From: Citrobacter rodentium NBRC 105723 = DSM 16636 | GTDB lineage: Bacteria; Pseudomonadota; Gammaproteobacteria; Enterobacterales; Enterobacteriaceae | Length of the DNA: 64,000 nucleotides | NCBI RefSeq assembly: GCF_021278985.1 | Contig: NZ_CP082833.1 | Span: forward strand, 1,488,001 to 1,552,000 | Reading direction: 5' to 3' | In this document: in pieces, positions 43,238 to 51,121 of the stretch | How positions within the stretch are numbered: the stretch's first letter is position 1 | Layout of the letters: each line of letters begins with the position of its first letter | The notes under the pieces: model-generated | The model's input: the letters and a program-made list of their open reading frames with translations, nothing else | What the model was told of the DNA's origin: nothing | Database searches by the model: none | Made by a program: the position numbers and the translations under genes

Positions 43238-44030
43238 TGAAGAACCCATCCTTATCGTCCACCGACGCTGGCGCGGCGACAGTGGCTTGTTTATTCGCCT
43301 TAAGTTGATTGAACTCGTTGAAGCACAGATAGACCGCAACGGAAGCGGCAATAATCGCGATACCCATAATCGGCAACTGTAAATAAGCCGCCATCGCAAA
43401 GCCGATAAAGAAGAACGCGGCGATATTACGATTCCACAGCGCCTTCAACAGAATGGCGAAGCCTAACGCAGGCAGAATACCGCCAACCGCCGTCATGCCG
43501 CGCATCACCGGATCCGGAATGCTTTCGACCAGGCTACGAATGACGTCAGTGCCGAAAAGAATGCCGAAGAACGCCAGTACCGCAAAGGGCACGCCGTAAA
43601 ACATCGTCATTCCCAGCGTGATGCCCAGCGCCGCGCGATCGCGTCCCTCCTCCAGCAATGCGTCATATTTTTCCACCAGCGCGGTGTAAACCAGCTTAAG
43701 CACCTGATAAACGAATACCGCCAGCAGGCTGATCGGCAGCGCCAGCGCCACTGCGACAGCGGGTTCAGCTTTGGTCAGGATGGTGAAGGCCGTCGCCAGG
43801 ACGGAACCGACGGCGAGATCGGCCGGTACTGAACCGCCAATGGTGATGGTGCCGAGGAAAATCAGCTCCAGCGTGGCGCCGATAATAATTCCCTGCTGAA
43901 AATCACCCAGCACAAAGCCCACCATCGCGCCGCAAATCAGCGGACGTTCGATCAGCGGCTGGCCGAGGGTATGGTCGGCGAACTTGGCGATATACATCAC
44001 CAGCGCAACAAGTAATGCAGACGTTAACAT
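43230..44030 (-). CDS. PTS mannose-family IIC component
   Basis: This 266-residue polytopic membrane protein is an EIIC of the mannose/sorbose family, with the typical GFVLGDFQQGIIIGATLELIFLGTITIGGSVPADLAVGSVLATAF block (residues 34-80). The C terminus is a hydrophilic tail (NQLKANKQATVAAPASVDDKDGFFND). It forms the sugar channel. It starts 11 bases after IIB and overlaps IID. Confidence 0.93.
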   Translation of the reverse strand: MLTSALLVALVMYIAKFADHTLGQPLIERPLICGAMVGFVLGDFQQGIIIGATLELIFLGTITIGGSVPADLAVGSVLATAFTILTKAEPAVAVALALPISLLAVFVYQVLKLVYTALVEKYDALLEEGRDRAALGITLGMTMFYGVPFAVLAFFGILFGTDVIRSLVESIPDPVMRGMTAVGGILPALGFAILLKALWNRNIAAFFFIGFAMAAYLQLPIMGIAIIAASVAVYLCFNEFNQLKANKQATVAAPASVDDKDGFFND

Positions 44031-44041
44031 GACGACCTCGC

Positions 44042-44539
44042 TTAGCTGGCGGCGCTATCCAGCATCTCAATCAGGTTCTTCACCGGATGAGAGGGCAGAA
44101 CCTGGTATTCAACTTTTACGCCGCGCGCGGCGATGGCATGAAAATCCGCTACGTCTTCCGGCGTGACGTATACGGTATCGCTGATGCGTTTTTTCGCCGC
44201 CAGATTGTCGGTAATGCGCCCGAAGTTGGCGACGTTGAGGCTTTTTATCGCGGGCACCTGCTCAACCAGACGCCGGGCATCGGCGGCATTGTTAACGATC
44301 ACCATAATTTTCATCGTTTCGGAACGCGGATCGTTAAGCACATCGCCCGCATCTTTTACCGCCATAATGGCGCACTTCGCGGTGTCGGGCGCCGCCATCC
44401 GCAGCGACATTTTCTGCACGTCATTATTTACGATTTGATCGTTAGCGACCAGGATGCGGTTGACGCCGAGGTGCTTAGTCCAGACAACGGCGACCTGGCC
44501 GTGAATTAAGCGATCGTCAATACGAATTAAAGAAATCAT
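44042..44539 (-). CDS. PTS mannose-family IIB component
   Basis: This 165-residue cytosolic EIIB of the mannose family has the phosphorylated histidine in MISLIRIDDRLIHGQVAVVW (His13). Other conserved segments are NRILVANDQIVNND and NVANFGRI. It receives phosphate from IIA and passes it to the incoming sugar. It starts 12 bases after the GH88 gene. Confidence 0.94.
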   Translation of the reverse strand: MISLIRIDDRLIHGQVAVVWTKHLGVNRILVANDQIVNNDVQKMSLRMAAPDTAKCAIMAVKDAGDVLNDPRSETMKIMVIVNNAADARRLVEQVPAIKSLNVANFGRITDNLAAKKRISDTVYVTPEDVADFHAIAARGVKVEYQVLPSHPVKNLIEMLDSAAS

Positions 44540-44551
44540 GTGTAGCTCCAG

Positions 44552-45730
44552 TTAGCAAAAGTAGGGTGTCCAGACGCGGGATAGACGAACCAGGGCTTCG
44601 AAATAAAAATAATCGCCCCAGAGGTTAGGTTCATTAATGCCCATGCTGCGGCCATAGTTGTAAACGCCTTCACGCAGCAGGCCGTCCTGCGTGTGGGCAA
44701 AGTAGCGCTCGCGTAAATTGCGCATCATCAGTTCGATGGCGTTCGCGTAGGCGGGGCGCAGCGGGTCGCTGAGCGGCAGCAGGGTTAACAGCTCCGACAG
44801 CCCGCAGGCGGCGACAGCGGCGGCGGAAGTGTCGCGCCAGGCGTTATCCTGTGGCGTGAATATCAGATCCCAGTAGCAGACGTAATCGTCCGGCAGCCGG
44901 TTGAGAAAATAGTGGGCCAGTTTACGCGCCAGCTCCGGCTGGCAGGCGTCGCCGGTATGACGAAAACCCAGCGCGAAGCCGTAAATACCCCAGGCCTGCC
45001 CGCGCGCCCAGCAGGAGCTGTCGCTGAAGCCCTGATGGGTATCGCCGCGCAGCGGCTGACCGCTGTGGATATCCATATAGAAAGTATGAAACGTTGAGGC
45101 ATCGTCGCGTACCAGATAGCGCGCCGCCTGCGCCAGATGGTGGGTAGCCGCTTCACGCCAGGCGCTATTGCCCGTTTCGTTTGCCGCCCAGAATAGCAGC
45201 GGGACGTTGAGATTACAGTCGATGATCATCCGTCCCTGGCGCGCGGGATCGTTCAAATCGCCCCAGGCCTGAATCACTCCAGCCGTTGCGTTAAAGCGCT
45301 GATACAGCCGTTCGGCGGCGCGCAGCGCAAGTTCGCGCGCGCGACGGTTGCCCGTCAGTTTCCAGGCGTTAACGCAGGAGAGCAGATACAGAAATCCCAG
45401 GTCGTGCGTATCAACCTTTATCTGCTTATCAAGACGTTCTTCGAAGCTGTCGAGCAGTCCTTCCGCAATGGAGCGATACTTATCGTCACCGGTGACCTCC
45501 CAGGCCAGCCACAGCATTCCGGTCCAGAAGCCTTCGGTCCAGTCGACTTTTTCCACGGCCGGATAGCGACCATCAACCGCGCTGGCTGCCGGGAAGGTTG
45601 TGGTAAAGCGCGGTAGCATCGCGTCAATCTGCGTGATGACCTCCTTCAGCGCTTCGTTCAGCCAGCGCCGATCCAGACCCGGTTGCGGTTTGAGATAGCG
45701 TGGATCAAGCGTTTCCAGAGCGATGGTCAT
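44552..45730 (-). CDS. GH88 unsaturated glucuronyl hydrolase
   Basis: This 392-residue cytosolic enzyme has the alpha6/alpha6-barrel signature of GH88: VDWTEGFWTGMLWLAWEVTGDDKY, the catalytic-Asp segment KVDTHDLGFLYLLS and the second Asp in GRMIIDCNLNVPLLFWAA. The C-terminal ring segment is YWDLIFTPQDNAWRDTSAAAVAACGL. GH88 enzymes release 4,5-unsaturated uronic acid from disaccharides made by polysaccharide lyases on hyaluronan, chondroitin, heparin and related polymers. Its place inside a PTS operon suggests that the disaccharide is taken up phosphorylated and then split in the cytosol. No lyase is encoded nearby. Its start overlaps the IIA stop by four bases. Confidence 0.92.
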   Translation of the reverse strand: MTIALETLDPRYLKPQPGLDRRWLNEALKEVITQIDAMLPRFTTTFPAASAVDGRYPAVEKVDWTEGFWTGMLWLAWEVTGDDKYRSIAEGLLDSFEERLDKQIKVDTHDLGFLYLLSCVNAWKLTGNRRARELALRAAERLYQRFNATAGVIQAWGDLNDPARQGRMIIDCNLNVPLLFWAANETGNSAWREAATHHLAQAARYLVRDDASTFHTFYMDIHSGQPLRGDTHQGFSDSSCWARGQAWGIYGFALGFRHTGDACQPELARKLAHYFLNRLPDDYVCYWDLIFTPQDNAWRDTSAAAVAACGLSELLTLLPLSDPLRPAYANAIELMMRNLRERYFAHTQDGLLREGVYNYGRSMGINEPNLWGDYFYFEALVRLSRVWTPYFC

Positions 45731-46209
45731 AATGGCCTCTCCGCGGCAAAAAAGCCGTCCATATCGTCAGCAGGGACGCTTGATACCGCCTGACGGGCGG
45801 CAAGAATTTCAGGCTGGCGGTTCATATACTGCATTGCGCCGCTGGCGGCGGTGATGGCGTCCTGGATGCGCGCTAAGGTTTCTGTCTGTTCAGAAAGACA
45901 GAACTCCATCAGCATGATCAAATTTGCGCCGCTGATCACGTGGACATGCGGATAGTTAACCAGCAGCTGGATGGCGGTGTTGTTAACGCTGCCGCCGGGC
46001 ATATCGGTAAACAGCACCAGTTCCTTTCGTTGGCTAATCGTCCGCTGAACGATCGCTTCAAAGCGGGCTGCCAGCTCCGCCGTTGAGCCGATGTCGCCGC
46101 AGTAGGCGCAAATCGGCGTTACGCCATGATCGTCGCCGACCAGCAGATTCAGCGCTGAGACAATGCCCTGCGCATAGTGTCCGTGGGTTGCGATGTACAA
46201 CTCTCGCAT
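45727..46209 (-). CDS. PTS mannose-family IIA component
   Basis: This 160-residue protein is an EIIA of the mannose family with the active histidine in MRELYIATHGHYAQG (His9) and the VLFTDMPGGSVNNTAIQLL segment near residue 70. It is a separate protein rather than fused to IIB. The start ATG at 46209 has AGGAA upstream; five earlier codons from 46224 are open. It is the first gene of the operon, 39 bases after the sigma-54 promoter. Confidence 0.92.
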   Translation of the reverse strand: MRELYIATHGHYAQGIVSALNLLVGDDHGVTPICAYCGDIGSTAELAARFEAIVQRTISQRKELVLFTDMPGGSVNNTAIQLLVNYPHVHVISGANLIMLMEFCLSEQTETLARIQDAITAASGAMQYMNRQPEILAARQAVSSVPADDMDGFFAAERPL

Positions 46210-46247
46210 TGTGCATTCCTTCATTTTTCAGTATCTGTTGAAGGTAT

Positions 46248-46263
46248 TGCAAGCGGTGTGCCA
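46248..46263 (-). promoter_or_regulatory. Sigma-54 promoter of the GH88/PTS operon
   Basis: On the minus strand TGGCACACCGCTTGCA is a perfect match to the -24/-12 consensus TGGCAC-N5-TTGCA. It lies 39 bases upstream of the IIA start and just downstream, in transcription order, of the gene for a sigma-54 activator. Confidence 0.93.
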
Positions 46264-46319
46264 TTTTTCTATCTTGCTGAATTTAATGAAGTAAAACGTA
46301 GTGTTCGGGGGCTTTTGCT

Positions 46320-46351
46320 GTGTCGAAAAGGGCCGCAAACGCAGTGTCGAA
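46320..46351. promoter_or_regulatory. Candidate activator sites upstream of the GH88/PTS promoter
   Basis: GTGTCGAA at 46320-46327 and AGTGTCGAA at 46343-46351 are direct repeats about 22 bases apart, 60-90 bases upstream of the -24 element. The same TTCGACACT motif is found in front of the regulator gene. They are likely enhancer sites of the LevR-like protein. Confidence 0.6.
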
Positions 46352-46355
46352 GCGT

Positions 46356-46378
46356 CTGCCAGCCAGCGGCTGGCAGAA
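46356..46378. terminator. Hairpin after the LevR-like gene
   Basis: TCTGCCAGC and GCTGGCAGA form a nine-base-pair inverted repeat four bases after the regulator stop. There is no T run, so it may be a factor-dependent terminator or an RNA-stabilising hairpin. Confidence 0.5.
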
Positions 46379-46381
46379 ACG

Positions 46382-48985
46382 TTAACAGAGCGCTTCGGTG
46401 GCTATCCACGGCTCCATAATTTCATAAATCATGAGCACTTCGGTCAGCGGCAGGGTGATATTGTATTTACGGTTTAGCGCCTGGAAAAAGGTGTCATGTA
46501 CGGCGACAAAAGCCTGCTGATCCAACGTGAGTTCGGCTTCTTCGCGGTGCCGGACGCCGTTATTCACCATGACGCGCTCAATCATCAGCGCGATATGCAT
46601 AAACAGGTTGATGCGCAGATAGCTTTCAAAGTGGATTTTGTAGAAAGACTCATACTGCTTAATGACGGCTTCCACTTCGTCGATGATCACCACCGGATTG
46701 AGGAAGTTCAGCCTGCTGGCGACCCCCTCAACGGTAAACAGTTTCACCACCTCCTCGATCATCGGCTCCAGAGCGCCTTCCATGACTAATCCGTTAAAGT
46801 AGTCGCGCTTCAGCACCAGCGTTTTCTCTTTAATCAGCTGTTCGACGCTGAGCAGCGGGATGTACCCCGCCTCCAGTTCGGTGGTGGTGATAATCAGCCG
46901 CGTGCCGTTCAACGCCGGGTCGGCGCGGGCGATTTTCCACTTCAGATCGTCATACTCCATCGTGATAATGTCGATCTCCTCCTGCGCCAGATAGCGCTGC
47001 ACGATGTCTTTGAGCTTACGGGAAATGCCCTCGCCGGAGATGCACGAAATGATGATCTTGTTGCCGGGGAGTATGCCGGCGTAATAACGCGTTTCTACCT
47101 CCCACGCGCCTTTCGCCCCTTCGATAATCGCCTCCATTGGCAGCTTGTCCTGGATTTTCGAGGCAATATCCAGCGCCATTGCGGTGCTGACGTTGTTAAT
47201 CACCAGCAGCTCGCCGTGCAGATGAAGCTTAATCTCTTCGTAGATCGCTTTCAGCGAGCCCATATCGACCAGAATAATCAGCCCGCCGCCGTGCTTAAGA
47301 CGTGACAGATGACTTATCAGCAGGTCGATAATTTCCCGGGTTGAGGTCGCGTTGGGCATATCGAAGGCTTTAAAGTAGTAGCCGCCGGTCAGCTGGTTGG
47401 CGATGCCGGCAATGCTCGAGGCAGTCGAGCGCCCGTGGGAAACAATAATGCCCTGAATCGGCGAATCTTCTCCGGCCACAGAATGAAAGATACAGCTGAA
47501 CAGCGGCTGCAACAGGGGTAACGGCTGATGCGTGACGTGCTTCGTCAGCAGCGCAATACACTCCTCCGCCAGCAGGCGCGCTTTACCGGAAACGTAGTCG
47601 GCAATGGTCAGCAGTTCATCGGCCTGTTCCGCCTGTTGTGGCGTATGCAGCGCGTAGGTCAGGCAAAGCCAGAGCGCTTTACGGATCTCCGGCCCGCAGG
47701 TGATGCCGGTCAGACACTCCAGTTCGTTTACCGCATGCATTGTGTTCTGCCAGACGTAGCCGTTATACAGCGTTTCAGTGGAAACCACGCCCTTCACCGT
47801 CGTCAGCAACTGCTCGATTTTGCGGTTCAGCAGCAGAACATTACCGCTGTGGCAGAAATCGCGGAAAATGACCTCATCATGCATCGCCTTAGGCAGCAGC
47901 ATGCTGGTGTCGGGTTCCTGCCCCTCTGTGTCGGCGGAAATCACCAGCGTTTCGCCGTCCGGATGCGTACCGTGTAGCCTGATGATATCGGCGTCGCGAT
48001 GATTACTCCACGCGCTGGCGCACATGACTTTGATCTGGTTTTTCAGTTCGCCGATGTTGCCGCGCACCGGCGAAGAGACGAGCTGGCGCATCAGCTGATT
48101 ATCGAGATGGATGTCCCTGCGCAGGCTGGCCGCTTCCTGACGCAGGAACAGAGTGACCTGCGCAATACGCTCAGTAAGCGGTCGCGAAATAAAGTTAGGC
48201 AACGTTACCCGAACCGGGATGCGTCGGCGGAAGGTATTGAGCAGCGCCGTGTCGATGTTTTCCGTGGTGGCGAAGATAAAGCGTAACGAAGCCGGATGAC
48301 GGGTGCGGTTATCGCCGAGGCGGTAGAAATAGCCTTTATCCATAAACAGGAACAGTTTTTCCTGGTTTTCCGCGGACAGACGATGCACTTCATCAAGGAA
48401 CAGAAAGCCGCCGTTGGCGTCGTCAAACGCGCCCTGTTTTTCACGATCGGCGCCGGTGAAGGCGCCGCGGGTATAGCCGAACAGCGTGGCGGAGAGCAGT
48501 TCGGGATTGTTGGCGTAGTCAGCGCAGTTCAGTTCGACAAACGGCTTATCAGCGGCGATAACGCCGCGTCCGATGGCGTACTGATAGATCAGCGAGGCGA
48601 GATGGCTCTTGCCCACGCCGCTTTCACCTGAGATCAGCACAGGTAAGCCGTCTCCCGGATAGTCCACCGCCGAGCGGCAGAGAGCGACCGCTTCCGCCAG
48701 ACTCCCCTCAGCGCCGGTCAGACTCTGAAAAGCATCAGCCTTTTTCGACACTAAACGAGACGCTTGCTCATTTTTTGCGCCATTATGCTGAATAAAGAAG
48801 CGCACCGGGCGCGTGTTTTCTTTGCGTAAACGCCCCTCGTCGCACAGCCGGTTCAGGTAGTGACTGATGACGCTACGGTTGACCTGCATAAAGCAAGTAC
48901 AGTCCTGAGCCGTGAATCCCGTGATACTTTCCGCATAATGCGTCAGAATGTGATGCAATAATTTTTCTTTGGCTGTCCGCGCCAT
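46382..48985 (-). CDS. LevR-like sigma-54 activator with PTS regulation domains
   Basis: This 867-residue regulator begins with a winged helix segment (LLHHILTHYAESITGFTAQDCTCFMQVNRSVISHYLNRLCDEGRL). The AAA+ sigma-54 interaction domain (about 100-340) has Walker A GESGVGKSHLA, sigma-54 contact loop GAFTGAD and Walker B GGFLFLDEVHRLS. The second half contains two PTS regulation domains and a mannose-type IIA-like domain (GIIVSHGRSTASSIAGIANQLTGG, with a probable phosphorylated His). This is the LevR/DgaR layout in which PTS phosphorylation tunes activity. It lies directly upstream of the PTS operon on the same strand and almost certainly controls it. Confidence 0.93.
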   Translation of the reverse strand: MARTAKEKLLHHILTHYAESITGFTAQDCTCFMQVNRSVISHYLNRLCDEGRLRKENTRPVRFFIQHNGAKNEQASRLVSKKADAFQSLTGAEGSLAEAVALCRSAVDYPGDGLPVLISGESGVGKSHLASLIYQYAIGRGVIAADKPFVELNCADYANNPELLSATLFGYTRGAFTGADREKQGAFDDANGGFLFLDEVHRLSAENQEKLFLFMDKGYFYRLGDNRTRHPASLRFIFATTENIDTALLNTFRRRIPVRVTLPNFISRPLTERIAQVTLFLRQEAASLRRDIHLDNQLMRQLVSSPVRGNIGELKNQIKVMCASAWSNHRDADIIRLHGTHPDGETLVISADTEGQEPDTSMLLPKAMHDEVIFRDFCHSGNVLLLNRKIEQLLTTVKGVVSTETLYNGYVWQNTMHAVNELECLTGITCGPEIRKALWLCLTYALHTPQQAEQADELLTIADYVSGKARLLAEECIALLTKHVTHQPLPLLQPLFSCIFHSVAGEDSPIQGIIVSHGRSTASSIAGIANQLTGGYYFKAFDMPNATSTREIIDLLISHLSRLKHGGGLIILVDMGSLKAIYEEIKLHLHGELLVINNVSTAMALDIASKIQDKLPMEAIIEGAKGAWEVETRYYAGILPGNKIIISCISGEGISRKLKDIVQRYLAQEEIDIITMEYDDLKWKIARADPALNGTRLIITTTELEAGYIPLLSVEQLIKEKTLVLKRDYFNGLVMEGALEPMIEEVVKLFTVEGVASRLNFLNPVVIIDEVEAVIKQYESFYKIHFESYLRINLFMHIALMIERVMVNNGVRHREEAELTLDQQAFVAVHDTFFQALNRKYNITLPLTEVLMIYEIMEPWIATEALC

Positions 48986-49013
48986 CTTTCTTGTTCCGCG
49001 TAGAGTAGAAAAT

Positions 49014-49062
49014 AGCGTCGATTATTATTCGACGCTAGACACTGATGTTTTTCTTCGACACT
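49014..49062. promoter_or_regulatory. Inverted and direct TCGAC repeats before the LevR-like gene
   Basis: AGCGTCGA (49014-49021) and TCGACGCT (49029-49036) form an exact eight-base inverted repeat, and TTCGACACT lies at 49054-49062. The motif matches the repeats upstream of the PTS operon promoter, pointing to autoregulation. Confidence 0.55.
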
Positions 49063-49142
49063 AACTACTTTCTACGCTTAATCAGAAAAATGAAACTCTG
49101 TTTTAATCAGGTTGTGATCGCGATCGGCGATTGTTTTAGTGG

Positions 49143-49466
49143 TTACTGCACTCCCGCCATTCTCAATAACGCCGTCACCACCGCCGCTGCGATAATCACC
49201 ACAATCAGCGGCATTTTCCGCCAGGCGAGGAACACCGCGAAAGCGACGCCCAGCAGACGCGCCATGCCTGCAAAGTGCTCGCCTTCGTAGAAGGTGGTCG
49301 CCAGCGCGACGGAAAACAGCAGTACCGTCGCGGCGTCGGAAAGCAGCGCCTGGGCGCGCTCCGACAGCGCCAGACGATTGCCCAGCTTTGCGCCGCCGAG
49401 GCGCATCAGGTAGGTGCCCGCCGATAAAAGAGCGATACCGAAGATAAACAGCGTCATGTCGCCCAT
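49143..49466 (-). CDS. AzlD-family small transporter subunit
   Basis: This 107-residue protein with three or four hydrophobic segments belongs to the AzlD family, small partners of AzlC in branched-chain amino-acid export (compare E. coli YgaH). The conserved segments are TYLMRLGGAKLG and MARLLGVAFAVFLAWRKMPLIVVIIAAAVVTALLR. Its ATG overlaps the AzlC stop codon by one base (TAATG). The exported compound is unknown. Confidence 0.88.
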   Translation of the reverse strand: MGDMTLFIFGIALLSAGTYLMRLGGAKLGNRLALSERAQALLSDAATVLLFSVALATTFYEGEHFAGMARLLGVAFAVFLAWRKMPLIVVIIAAAVVTALLRMAGVQ

Positions 49467-50125
49467 TATTTTTTCCTCGCCAGTAAACCGAGCAGGGAGA
49501 GCAGCACCGGCAGTCCGACCGGCGTAAAGGGAACGGCGGCAAGCGACAGGGCGGCGCCGCTCAGGCTGCGAATTAACGTGGTGCGCTTTTTAAACGCCGG
49601 AATGACGAGCGCCAGCAAAATGGCCGGGAACACCGCGTCGAGTCCGATGGTTTCCGGCGCTGGCAGCAGCTGGCCGACCACCGTGCCGAGCAGCGTACCC
49701 ACCGGCCAGAGAATGGCGACCCCCAGCCCGCACAGCCAGTAGGCGGCTTTACGCTGCTCCGGCGTTTTCTGCGACAGGCCGAACACCACGCTTTCATCGT
49801 TCATGATATGGCAGCCTAAAAGGCTGGCGCCGCGTGTGCCGACCAGCTCGCGCACCGTTACGCCGAACGGAACGTGGCGGGCGTTAACCAGTAAACCGGC
49901 CGCCGCCGCCGCTAGCGGGTTTCCGCCGCTGGCGACAATACCGATAAACATAAATTCAGATGCTCCGGCCAGCACAAAGATTGACAGCACAAACGGCACC
50001 CACACCGGAAAGCCGTAGGCCATTGCCAGTGAGCCGTAAGACATGCCCACCACGCCGACGGCAAGGCATACCAGAACAATCGCTTTTATCGTGTCTGCTT
50101 TAAGACAGGAAAAGATGTGTTTCAT
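49466..50125 (-). CDS. AzlC-family transporter subunit
   Basis: This 219-residue polytopic protein is a member of the AzlC/YgaZ family, which with AzlD exports branched-chain amino acids or analogues. Family segments are GMSYGSLAMAYGFPVWVPFVLSIFVLAGASEFMFIGIVASGGNP and LLVNARHVPFGVTV. The start at 50125 (MKHIFSCLKADTIK) fits; ten earlier codons run into the operator region. It is divergent from the XRE-cupin regulator, which probably controls it. Confidence 0.9.
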   Translation of the reverse strand: MKHIFSCLKADTIKAIVLVCLAVGVVGMSYGSLAMAYGFPVWVPFVLSIFVLAGASEFMFIGIVASGGNPLAAAAAGLLVNARHVPFGVTVRELVGTRGASLLGCHIMNDESVVFGLSQKTPEQRKAAYWLCGLGVAILWPVGTLLGTVVGQLLPAPETIGLDAVFPAILLALVIPAFKKRTTLIRSLSGAALSLAAVPFTPVGLPVLLSLLGLLARKK

Positions 50126-50186
50126 ACTCTTTAGCCATATCGAACGAATTTCCATTATAATGAACGCAACAGGTTTTCATTACAAG

Positions 50187-50203
50187 ACGAACGAAACGTT
50201 CGT
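50187..50203. promoter_or_regulatory. Inverted repeat between azlC and its regulator
   Basis: ACGAACG-AAA-CGTTCGT is an exact seven-base inverted repeat 22 bases before the regulator start. Further half-sites CGAACGAA and ATGAACG lie at about 50137 and 50160. It is a likely operator for the XRE-cupin protein. Confidence 0.65.
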
Positions 50204-50225
50204 TATAAAAAACGCGGAGTGGTGA

Positions 50226-50774
50226 ATGACACAGCCCATCAGCATGATTGCCAAAAGTCTGGTACGTGAACGGCAGCGGACGGGGCTTTCGCTGGCGGAA
50301 ATCGCCCGGCGTGCGGGGATCGCCAAATCCACGCTTTCGCAGCTGGAGGCCGGGAATGGCAATCCCAGCCTGGAAACGCTCTGGTCGCTTTGCGTGGCGC
50401 TGGATATTCCCTTTGCGCGTTTGCTGGAGCCGCAGGCGCAAAAAACGCAGGTGATTCGTCGCGGTGAAGGGACGAAAGTGGTGGCGGAACAGGCGCACTA
50501 TCAGGCGATTTTGCTGGCGGCCTGTCCCCCCGGCGCACGACGCGATATCTATTTGCTGATGACGCAGCCGGGGGCCGATCGCGTTTCTCAGCCCCACCCG
50601 CCAGGCTCCGTTGAGCACATCATCGTCACGCAGGGAAAAGCGCTGGTAGGGCTGACGGAAGCGCCGGAAGAACTGGGCGAAGGCGACTACATTTGTTATC
50701 CCGCCGATCGGCAACATATTTTCAAGGCGCTGGTGCCGGATACGCAGGCTATTCTGGTGGCGGAGCAAAATTAA
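50226..50774 (+). CDS. XRE-family regulator with cupin domain
   Basis: This 182-residue protein has an N-terminal helix-turn-helix (ERQRTGLSLAEIARRAGIAKSTLSQLEAGNGNPSLETLWSLCVALDIPFARLL) and a C-terminal cupin domain (PGSVEHIIVTQGKALVGL ... EGDYICYPADRQHIF) that probably senses a small ligand. Regulators of this type next to AzlC/AzlD genes usually control them. The start ATG at 50226 has GGAG upstream. A hairpin GCGTGGCG..CGCCACGC (50795-50816) after the stop may end the transcript. Confidence 0.9.
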   Translation: MTQPISMIAKSLVRERQRTGLSLAEIARRAGIAKSTLSQLEAGNGNPSLETLWSLCVALDIPFARLLEPQAQKTQVIRRGEGTKVVAEQAHYQAILLAACPPGARRDIYLLMTQPGADRVSQPHPPGSVEHIIVTQGKALVGLTEAPEELGEGDYICYPADRQHIFKALVPDTQAILVAEQN

Positions 50775-50794
50775 ACGTTATTCTATTAACCTGT

Positions 50795-50816
50795 GCGTGG
50801 CGCCATCGCGCCACGC
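50795..50816 (+). terminator. Hairpin after the XRE-cupin gene
   Basis: GCGTGGCG and CGCCACGC pair over eight bases and are followed by TTAAATATTTATT, a weak T-rich tract. Confidence 0.55.
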
Positions 50817-51121
50817 TTAAATATTTATTCTGTTTATGTATTGTCAAAATATATATTAATCTCTTTTTACGATTTTTTGTTTATTTCCCCTCTTTTGTTA
50901 TATTCCTCACGAACTTTAGATTTTCAGGATTTACACTTAAAAATCATCATGCTAATGATTATTAGCCTGTAAAAACCCCCGCGGTTGTTTTTTAAATATT
51001 CATGGGTTCAATTGTTGGGTGTTTATTTATATAAAAATAAAAAAGTCTTTAGTTCGTTATTTACCCTGCGTATTCCTACAGGAAAGCGCTGATCATTCTT
51101 TATTTCAAGGAAAGCGAATAA
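50817..51121 (+). promoter_or_regulatory. AT-rich region before the porin gene
   Basis: There is no gene here. GCTAATGATTATTAGC at 50951-50966 is an exact six-base inverted repeat that may be an operator. CAAGGAAAGCGAATAA just before 51122 supplies the ribosome site for the porin. The region is far more AT-rich than its neighbours. Confidence 0.45.
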
